This document shows, piece after piece, positions 13,926-19,338 of a stretch of 19,338 bases of DNA (position 1 is the first letter of the stretch; the number at the start of each line of letters is the position of its first letter). The DNA lies in contig CAITUB010000141.1 of the NCBI GenBank assembly GCA_903895515.1, positions 1 to 19,338 of the forward strand. Reading direction: 5' to 3'. Origin of the DNA: an uncultured Acidimicrobium sp. (GTDB lineage Bacteria; Actinomycetota; Acidimicrobiia; Acidimicrobiales; Ilumatobacteraceae). The position numbers were made by a program, and so were the translations under genes. The notes under the pieces were generated by a model. The model saw only the letters and a program-made list of their open reading frames with translations, was not told the origin of the DNA and ran no database searches.

Positions 13926-15049
13926 TACGAACTCCGTTTCACTGAAGTGGCAAGTTGGATGATTCGATCACGTGGTGAATCTGTAGAGGCGCTCTGTAGC
14001 GATTCGACCGCTTGTCGCTCGTCATCGTTCAGCTCTGTCGGTACAGCCACGTCGACGGTGACAATGAGATCACCATGAGTTTTTGCGGATTCAATCCCTT
14101 TGTTTTTCACACGATGCCGAGAGCCGCTTTGAGTTCCAGCCTTGAGACGCAGTTTCACCGTTGACCCATCAAGAGTGGGAACGTCAATGTCTGCTCCAAG
14201 CACTGCTTCGCTGAAAGAAATGGGAAGCCGAACCGTGAGGTTGTTTCCGTCGCGAGCAAATACGGGGTGCGCTGCAACATGGCACACCACAAATAGATCG
14301 CCTGCTGGCCCACCATTTTTTCCTGGTGCGCCACGACCCTTCAGTCGAATTTTTTGACCATCGTCTACTCCGGCGGGAATACGCACGTTTACTTCGCGCG
14401 GACGCATTTCCACACCCGAGCCGCGACACCCAACACATGGTGCTTCGATGATGTTGCCACGACCATTGCACCGTTGGCATGGACTTGAAAATGCAAACAC
14501 ACCTTGGTTGTCATCCACCACTCCGCGACCGCGACATTGGCCGCATGGTTTAGGAGTAGTTCCTGGACGGGCGCCCGAACCATGACAACTAGAACATGGT
14601 GATTCCGCTGTGAGATGAAGCGATGTGGTGATGCCCTCTACGGCTTCAGCGAAACCAAGCGAAAGCGTGGCTTCAATATCGCCACCTCGTTGTGGACCTG
14701 CTGGATTACGTCGGCGACCGCCGCCAAACATTTGGCCGAACAAGTCGCCAAGGCCTTCGCCACCAAAATCGTTTTGGTCGAATCGAAAGCCACCTGCGCC
14801 GCCGCCAAACGAAGATGGACCTTGTCGTCGCACATCGTCGTATTCCTTGCGCTTTGTTTCATCGCCGAGCACGTCATAGGCGGCTGATACTTCTTTGAAC
14901 TTTTCTTCTGCAGCCGCATTGTTTGGATTGGCGTCAGGGTGAAACTGGCGAGCGAGTTTGCGATACGCCTTGGTGATGTCTTTTGCAACTGCAGTTTGAG
15001 TAACGCCGAGCACCGCGTAGTAGTCCTTTTCAAACCACTCGCGTTGCAT
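13925..15049 (-). CDS. dnaJ: Chaperone DnaJ (Hsp40)
   Basis: This co-chaperone delivers clients to DnaK and stimulates its ATPase. The 374-residue protein has a J domain (about 9-75) with the essential HPD at 37-39. A Gly/Phe-rich linker follows (80-110), then four zinc-binding CxxCxGxG repeats at C152, C169, C191 and C205, then two C-terminal beta domains, with the conserved GDLFVVCHVAAHPVFARDGN at 250-269. The length and order match type I DnaJ. The start ATG lies 2 bp after the grpE stop, with AAGGGA as ribosome-binding site overlapping the end of grpE. The stop shares one base with the hspR start. Confidence 0.97.
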   Translation of the reverse strand: MQREWFEKDYYAVLGVTQTAVAKDITKAYRKLARQFHPDANPNNAAAEEKFKEVSAAYDVLGDETKRKEYDDVRRQGPSSFGGGAGGFRFDQNDFGGEGLGDLFGQMFGGGRRRNPAGPQRGGDIEATLSLGFAEAVEGITTSLHLTAESPCSSCHGSGARPGTTPKPCGQCRGRGVVDDNQGVFAFSSPCQRCNGRGNIIEAPCVGCRGSGVEMRPREVNVRIPAGVDDGQKIRLKGRGAPGKNGGPAGDLFVVCHVAAHPVFARDGNNLTVRLPISFSEAVLGADIDVPTLDGSTVKLRLKAGTQSGSRHRVKNKGIESAKTHGDLIVTVDVAVPTELNDDERQAVESLQSASTDSPRDRIIQLATSVKRSS

Positions 15050-15051
15050 GT

Positions 15052-15561
15052 TTATCCCTTGACCTTGACCATCGCTGCGCGAAGCACGCGGCCCTTCCAG
15101 CGATAACCCGTGCGCAGTACTTCAAGGACTACCGGCTCTGAGCCATCACCTTCTTCGTGCATCACTGCATCGGCCAGCGCTGGGTCAAACGGTTGTCCCG
15201 CTAGATCCAACGCTTCAAGGCCTTGTTTTTGCAATGCACCAATAAGGGAAGACCAGACTTGCTCTACTCCTTCAACACCGTGAGCTACTGCTGCTTCACA
15301 TGCGTCAAGTACCGGCAACAACTGTTCAACCAGCTTGCCGAGTGCACGATCAAGTTCGTCGCCCATTTGCGAAGCAGCGCGCTTGCGATAATTCTCGAAG
15401 TCCGCCTGCACTCGGAGTGCGATGTCTTTAAATTCGTCGCGCTCCTTCAAAACGTCGTCGATAGTGACTTCGGTATTCGAAGTCGCACCTTCAACAATGA
15501 TTTCCTGCGTGGAGTCTGACGATTCAGACTCCACGACAAGATCTTCGTGTGATTCGCTCAT
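15052..15561 (-). CDS. grpE: Nucleotide exchange factor GrpE
   Basis: GrpE releases ADP from DnaK and resets the chaperone cycle. The 169-residue protein has an acidic, disordered start (1-35), a long dimerisation helix with ERDEFKDIALRVQADFENYRKR (40-61, the family core), a four-helix region around LLPVLDACEAAV (81-92), and a compact beta domain with FDPALADAVMHEEGDG (125-140) and GYRWKGRVLRAAMVKV (152-167). The ATG at 15561 follows dnaK by 18 bp, without a strong Shine-Dalgarno sequence. Confidence 0.96.
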   Translation of the reverse strand: MSESHEDLVVESESSDSTQEIIVEGATSNTEVTIDDVLKERDEFKDIALRVQADFENYRKRAASQMGDELDRALGKLVEQLLPVLDACEAAVAHGVEGVEQVWSSLIGALQKQGLEALDLAGQPFDPALADAVMHEEGDGSEPVVLEVLRTGYRWKGRVLRAAMVKVKG

Positions 15562-15579
15562 GATGTCGTAGCCGTCGAC

Positions 15580-17412
15580 TTATTTCTCGTCGACGATTTC
15601 GGCATCAACGATGTCGTCATCGCTGCCCGCGGCCTGGCCGCTTGCCGATGTGCCCGCTGCGTTGGTGTCGCGTGCTGCTGCCTCATACAACTTTTGGCTA
15701 AAGGCTTGGCTTGCAGTCATCAACTTTTCAGTTGCTGTCTTGATCGCTTCGTTATCCGAACCATTAAGAACAGTTTTCAATTCGCTCAATGGGCCTTCAA
15801 CTGCGGTGCGTTCTTCTTCGGTCACCTTTTCACCTTGTTCGCGCAACACCTTCTCGGTTTGATACACAAGCGAGTCAGCGTTGTTGCGAATTTCGGCTTC
15901 TTCACGGCGCGAACGATCCTCTTCCGCGTGTGCTTCGGCGTCTTTGACCATCTTGTCAATGTCATCTTTGTTCAATGACGACTGGCCCGTGATGGTCATG
16001 GACTGTTCCTTGTTCGTTGCACGATCTTTTGCAGAAACATGCACAATGCCGTTGGCGTCAATATCGAAGGTCACTTCAATTTGTGGCACGCCGCGCGGTG
16101 CTGGTGGCAAATCAACAAGCTGGAATTTGCCCAGCGTTTTGTTGTAGCTGGCCATTTCGCGCTCGCCTTGCAACACGTGAATTTCCACAGATGGCTGCAT
16201 GTCGTCAGCAGTGGTGAACACTTCGGTGCGTCGTGTTGGGATGGTGGTGTTGCGTTCGATCAACTTGGTCATGACGCCACCCTTGGTTTCAATACCAAGC
16301 GACAGTGGAGTGACGTCGAGCAACAACACATCTTTCACGTCACCGCGTAATACACCGGCTTGCACCGCTGCGCCTACTGCAACAACTTCGTCCGGGTTCA
16401 CTGTGCGGTTTGGTTCTTTGCCTGTCATTGACTGCACGAGTTCTTGTACAGCTGGCATGCGGGTTGAACCGCCCACCATGATGACGTGATTGATTTGTCC
16501 CTTTGACAAGCCGGCATCGGTAATTGCTTGCTCGAATGGCTTGCGGCAACGCTCGATGAGATCTGCGGTCATTTCTTGAAACTTTGAACGCGTCAACGTT
16601 TCATCCATGTGCAATGGGCCAGCTGCAGTTGCAGTGATAAACGGCAAGTTGATTTGCGTTTGCTGGGTTTGCGACAACTCGATCTTTGCTTTTTCAGCAG
16701 CTTCCTTCAAGCGTTGAGTAGCCATGCGGTCTGCAGCAAGATCAACGCCGTGTGCAGCCTTGAACTGTTGCACCATCCAGTCGATGATGCGTTGGTCCCA
16801 GTCGTCACCACCAAGATGCGTGTCACCGTGGGTGCTCTTTACTTCAAACACGCCGTCGCCAATTTCAAGAACACTCACGTCGAATGTTCCTCCACCAAGG
16901 TCGAACACCAAAATAGTTTCGTCTTCGCTTCCCTTTTCGAGGCCGTACGCAAGTGCTGCAGCAGTTGGTTCGTTAATAATGCGCAACACTTCAAGACCCG
17001 CAATTTGTCCGGCTTCTTTTGTTGCCGTGCGTTGTGCGTCATCGAAATATGCAGGCACCGTAATAACGGCTTGAGTAACGGTGTCGCCCAAATATGCTTC
17101 GGCGTCGCGCTTCAACTTCATGAGGATGCGCGCACTGATTTCCTGTGACGTGTACTGCTTGCCATCGATGTCTTCGCTCTTCCAGTTTTCGCCCATGTGG
17201 CGCTTCACGCTGCGGAAAGTGCGGTCGGGGTTGGTGATGGCCTGGCGCTTGGCTACTTCTCCGACCAATACTTCGCCGGCTTTTGAAAAGGCCACGACCG
17301 ATGGGGTGGTGCGTGAACCTTCAGAGTTCGGGATGACAACCGGTTCGCCTGCTTCAAGGACTGCCACTACCGAGTTGGTGGTTCCGAGGTCGATTCCTAC
17401 TGCTTTTGCCAT
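15580..17412 (-). CDS. dnaK: Chaperone DnaK (Hsp70)
   Basis: The central ATP-dependent foldase of the operon, 610 residues. The nucleotide-binding domain has phosphate loops GIDLGTTNS (6-14) and DLGGGTFDVS (171-180), catalytic K70, and MVGGSTRMP (312-320). The interdomain linker is VLLLDV (362-367), followed by the peptide-binding beta domain and a helical lid rich in charge. The C-terminus DDDIVDAEIVDEK is the usual co-chaperone-contacting tail. The ATG at 17412 is preceded by AAGGAG (17421-17426) at 8 bases, the strongest ribosome-binding site in the window. It is the first gene of dnaK-grpE-dnaJ-hspR-clpB, with promoter and HAIR operator directly upstream. In other actinobacteria DnaK also serves as co-repressor with HspR. 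Confidence 0.98.
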   Translation of the reverse strand: MAKAVGIDLGTTNSVVAVLEAGEPVVIPNSEGSRTTPSVVAFSKAGEVLVGEVAKRQAITNPDRTFRSVKRHMGENWKSEDIDGKQYTSQEISARILMKLKRDAEAYLGDTVTQAVITVPAYFDDAQRTATKEAGQIAGLEVLRIINEPTAAALAYGLEKGSEDETILVFDLGGGTFDVSVLEIGDGVFEVKSTHGDTHLGGDDWDQRIIDWMVQQFKAAHGVDLAADRMATQRLKEAAEKAKIELSQTQQTQINLPFITATAAGPLHMDETLTRSKFQEMTADLIERCRKPFEQAITDAGLSKGQINHVIMVGGSTRMPAVQELVQSMTGKEPNRTVNPDEVVAVGAAVQAGVLRGDVKDVLLLDVTPLSLGIETKGGVMTKLIERNTTIPTRRTEVFTTADDMQPSVEIHVLQGEREMASYNKTLGKFQLVDLPPAPRGVPQIEVTFDIDANGIVHVSAKDRATNKEQSMTITGQSSLNKDDIDKMVKDAEAHAEEDRSRREEAEIRNNADSLVYQTEKVLREQGEKVTEEERTAVEGPLSELKTVLNGSDNEAIKTATEKLMTASQAFSQKLYEAAARDTNAAGTSASGQAAGSDDDIVDAEIVDEK

Positions 17413-17457
17413 GATGATTGCTCCTTAAATGGGTATTGCTTTGGGGTGATGGCTTAA

Positions 17458-17486
17458 ATAATACGAGGCACAAACGAACTTGCCAA
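17458..17486 (-). promoter_or_regulatory. dnaK operon promoter (sigma-70 type)
   Basis: On the minus strand, TTGGCA (17486-17481) and TATTAT (17463-17458) are separated by exactly 17 bases. Each differs from the vegetative consensus by one base. Transcription would start near 17451 and give a leader of about 40 bases carrying the AAGGAG ribosome-binding site. Confidence 0.7.
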
Positions 17487-17502
17487 CCCGTGCACCACAA
17501 AA

Positions 17503-17523
17503 GTTGAGTCTTAAACACTCAAC
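17503..17523. promoter_or_regulatory. HAIR operator for HspR
   Basis: GTTGAGT, seven bases, then ACTCAAC: a perfect 7-7-7 inverted repeat. It matches the HspR-binding HAIR consensus CTTGAGT-N7-ACTCAAG at all but the outermost pair. It lies upstream of the dnaK promoter (16 bases from its -35) and 2 bp upstream of the -35 of the likely gpmA promoter. HspR is encoded in the same operon. Confidence 0.88.
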
Positions 17524-17525
17524 AT

Positions 17526-17554
17526 TTGTCACACCGCCTTTTGGGGGGTAAATA
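17526..17554 (+). promoter_or_regulatory. Candidate gpmA promoter
   Basis: TTGTCA (17526-17531) and TAAATA (17549-17554) are spaced by 17 bases on the plus strand and would start transcription near 17561, about 29 bases before gpmA. The -10 is embedded in the palindrome GGGTAAATACCC (17546-17557). The -35 almost touches the HAIR operator. Confidence 0.5.
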
Positions 17555-17589
17555 CCCGTGAAATCCCCTCTGCGCCTACCATCTAGACC

Positions 17590-18354
17590 ATGACCGGCAC
17601 CCTTGTCCTTCTTCGTCATGGCCAAAGCACATGGAATGAGCTCAATCTGTTCACGGGTTGGCATGACGTGGAACTGACCGATCAGGGAGTGCGCGAAGCA
17701 GGCGCTGCAGGGGTCACCATGAAAGAAGCAGGGCTGACCTTTGACATCGCCCACACCAGCTTGTTACGCCGGGCAATCGAAACCAATCAGCTGGCGCTGT
17801 CTGCGATGGGTCTCGATATTCCTATTGAACGCTCGTGGCGACTGAACGAACGCCACTACGGCGCACTCCAGGGTTTGGACAAAAAGGAAACCACGCTTCG
17901 CCATGGCGCCGAACAAACCATGATTTGGCGCCGCAGCTTCGATGTCCCACCACCGCCAGTTGATGCAACAAGCCCAGAACACCCGGCAAATGATCCTCGT
18001 TATCAACAGTTAATTGTGCAAGGACTTGACGTTGCGTTGCTTCCCGCAACTGAATGTCTGGCCGACGTATTAGTACGTGTGTTGCCGTATTGGAACGACG
18101 TCATCACTCCCCAGTTGCGTGATGGAAAAAATGTTCTGGTCACCGCCCATGGCAACTCGCTTCGTGCACTCGTGATGCACCTTGAAAACATTTCGCGCGA
18201 TGACATTGTGGAGTTCAATATCCCCACGGGCGTCCCCCGCCTCTACGAACTGTCTGATGCTCTTGCTGTGAAGTCGGTGAAATACATGGGAGACCAGGAA
18301 GCAATCGCCGCGGCCGCCGAAGCCGTTGCAAAACAAGCATCTGGCAAACCCTGA
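17590..18354 (+). CDS. gpmA: 2,3-bisphosphoglycerate-dependent phosphoglycerate mutase
   Basis: The enzyme interconverts 3- and 2-phosphoglycerate in glycolysis and gluconeogenesis through a phosphohistidine. The 254-residue protein shows LLRHGQSTWN (7-16) with nucleophile H10, LFTGWHDVELTDQG (20-33), R61 in LLRRAIETN (58-66), LNERHYGALQGLDK (85-98) with proton donor E87, and TAHGNSLRAL (185-194) with H187. The length and the insert region SFDVPPPP are typical of the dPGM branch, not the GpmB-like one. The start ATG 17590 sits one residue from the first strand and has no strong Shine-Dalgarno sequence. It is divergent from dnaK, and the shared upstream region holds the HAIR operator. Confidence 0.97.
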   Translation: MTGTLVLLRHGQSTWNELNLFTGWHDVELTDQGVREAGAAGVTMKEAGLTFDIAHTSLLRRAIETNQLALSAMGLDIPIERSWRLNERHYGALQGLDKKETTLRHGAEQTMIWRRSFDVPPPPVDATSPEHPANDPRYQQLIVQGLDVALLPATECLADVLVRVLPYWNDVITPQLRDGKNVLVTAHGNSLRALVMHLENISRDDIVEFNIPTGVPRLYELSDALAVKSVKYMGDQEAIAAAAEAVAKQASGKP

Positions 18355-18398
18355 ACAGTCTTTGCCCGCTCCCTACTGCGGAGTAGCGTAAGTTGCGC

Positions 18399-19338
18399 AT
18401 GAATACGACTAACACACCTTCAGAGACCGCAGCTGTAAAGCAAAAAGGTCTCAAGCCTTACCAACTGTCCATTGCTCTCGGCGTAGGTATCGCCGCGTTC
18501 ACCATGATCTCGGGAATCATCCCGCACCTCGTGCATTGGCATAACGATTCACCAATTCAACGCGAAGTGTTCGAAGGAATTCCTGGCTACCTCCAGATTG
18601 CGTTTTACACCATCATTCCTGCGCTGTTGGTGTGGGGCTCGCTGCAGTTTGCTGATCGCATACGCAACTGGGAACGCGGTGCACCTGATCGCCGAAAGAC
18701 AACGAAAAAGAACTTCAAACAACGCCTTGCTGACTACCGCGCAGGCGTATACATGCGCACACTGCTTCGCGACAGTGCAGCAGGCCTCATGCACTCCATG
18801 ATGTATTTCGGTTTCTTGGTACTTCTTGGTGTAACCACCGTTTTAGAAGTCGATCATCAATTGCCGCCAGCGCTGAAGTTCTTGCACGGTGATGTGTACC
18901 GCGCATATGCAGCAGTTGGTGACATTGCAGGAATCGTGTTTACCAGCGGTGTGATCTGGGCGATCATCCGTCGCTACGTACAGCGCCCATACCGCATTCG
19001 TATTAAGTCCAAGCCAGAGCACGCCATTGGTCTTGGTGTACTTCTTGCTATCGGAGTAAGTGGATTTGGTTCTGAAATGTTCCGCATCGCCGAATCACAG
19101 GCAGCGGGAATCAATATGGACCACGAAAAGTGGAGCGTGCTTGGTTACCCACTCGCCCAACTTGTGAATGGTTGGTCGGAATCAACGCTCAACACGATGC
19201 ACCAGGTGCTGTGGACATCGCGCGTACTTTCCTTTATTGCCTTCCTCATCATTTTGCCGATCACCATGTTGCGCCACATGTTCACCTCACCGTTGAACAT
19301 GTACTTGAAGGATCGCGAGCGTCCAAAGGGCGCAATGA
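18399..19338 (+). CDS. Heterodisulfide-reductase-like Fe-S protein, N-terminal membrane part (partial)
   Basis: The 313 codons visible form a membrane domain with hydrophobic helices at about 22-45, 65-84, 130-149, 172-190, 207-223 and 272-290. Candidate heme b ligands include H132 (GLMHSMMYFGF), H268 (NTMHQVLWTSR) and H293 (LRHMFTSPLNMY). This layout matches the NarI-like N-terminus of large actinobacterial iron-sulfur reductases that continue with ferredoxin 4Fe-4S and cysteine-rich CCG domains. Those parts would lie beyond the window, so the assignment rests on the N-terminus alone. Such proteins probably pass electrons between a quinone pool and a cytoplasmic partner, a role that is inferred and little tested. 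The ATG at 18399 lies 44 bp after gpmA, with only a distant GGAG upstream. Confidence 0.7.
   Translation, partial: MNTTNTPSETAAVKQKGLKPYQLSIALGVGIAAFTMISGIIPHLVHWHNDSPIQREVFEGIPGYLQIAFYTIIPALLVWGSLQFADRIRNWERGAPDRRKTTKKNFKQRLADYRAGVYMRTLLRDSAAGLMHSMMYFGFLVLLGVTTVLEVDHQLPPALKFLHGDVYRAYAAVGDIAGIVFTSGVIWAIIRRYVQRPYRIRIKSKPEHAIGLGVLLAIGVSGFGSEMFRIAESQAAGINMDHEKWSVLGYPLAQLVNGWSESTLNTMHQVLWTSRVLSFIAFLIILPITMLRHMFTSPLNMYLKDRERPKGAM

Noticed and set aside
17503..17523. CIRCE operator (HrcA site) upstream of dnaK
   Set aside because: The arms and 7-base spacer fit HAIR (TTGAGT-N7-ACTCAA), not the CIRCE arms TTAGCACTC with a 9-base spacer, and hspR is present with no hrcA.
18373..18386. Terminator after gpmA (CTACT-GCGG-AGTAG)
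   Set aside because: The stem is only 5 bp and has no T-tract. Too weak to call.
1..19338. CRISPR arrays, integrases, toxin-antitoxin or defence genes
   Set aside because: No spaced direct repeats and no coding sequence of these types were found. The gene content is housekeeping apart from the altered oxidase subunits.

Overview
The window is one contiguous, gene-dense stretch of an actinobacterial chromosome with roughly balanced base composition. The HspR repressor with a HAIR operator upstream of dnaK, the clpS-DUF2017 pair, a CtaF-like cytochrome oxidase subunit and a caa3-type subunit II with a fused cytochrome c domain all point to Actinobacteria. The style of the oxidase operon and the shortened D2 loop of ClpB suggest the class Acidimicrobiia. 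That placement is inference from recalled family features, not from a search.

Layout. (1) Positions 1-5289, minus strand: an aa3/caa3-like oxidase operon read as ctaB, a ctaD homologue, a ctaE homologue, a 370-residue CtaF-like membrane protein, then ctaC, which runs off the left edge. (2) Positions 5313-6202, plus strand: clpS and a DUF2017 gene. (3) Positions 6240-6599: three plus-strand tRNA genes (Glu-UUC, Asp-GUC, Phe-GAA) enclosed by a perfect 15-bp inverted repeat. (4) Positions 6602-10957, minus strand: purA, purB, pyrE, a small cupredoxin-like lipoprotein and a TesB-type thioesterase. The first four are joined by 1-4 bp overlaps. (5) Positions 11034-17412, minus strand: a complete heat-shock operon, dnaK-grpE-dnaJ-hspR-clpB, behind a clear promoter and a perfect HAIR operator. 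(6) Positions 17590-19338, plus strand: gpmA and the N-terminal membrane half of a heterodisulfide-reductase-like iron-sulfur protein, cut by the right edge.

The most striking observation is in the oxidase operon. The subunit I homologue keeps the heme-copper oxidase scaffold from end to end, but every residue that should bind heme a, heme a3 or CuB is replaced, as are the Glu and cross-linked Tyr of the active site and the K-channel Lys. The subunit III homologue beside it has also lost its conserved Glu and its HGxH motif. The ctaC product of the same operon keeps a complete CuA site and a CXXCH heme motif. This looks like a cofactor-free pseudo-oxidase core maintained by selection, not a decayed gene, and its function is unknown.

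Elsewhere the genes are mainly housekeeping: heme O synthesis and respiration, N-degron protein turnover, purine and pyrimidine synthesis, protein folding under HspR feedback, and glycolysis. Secondary points of interest are the inverted repeat and spacer hairpins around the tRNA trio, the HAIR operator shared by divergent dnaK and gpmA promoters, and the inclusion of clpB in the hspR operon.
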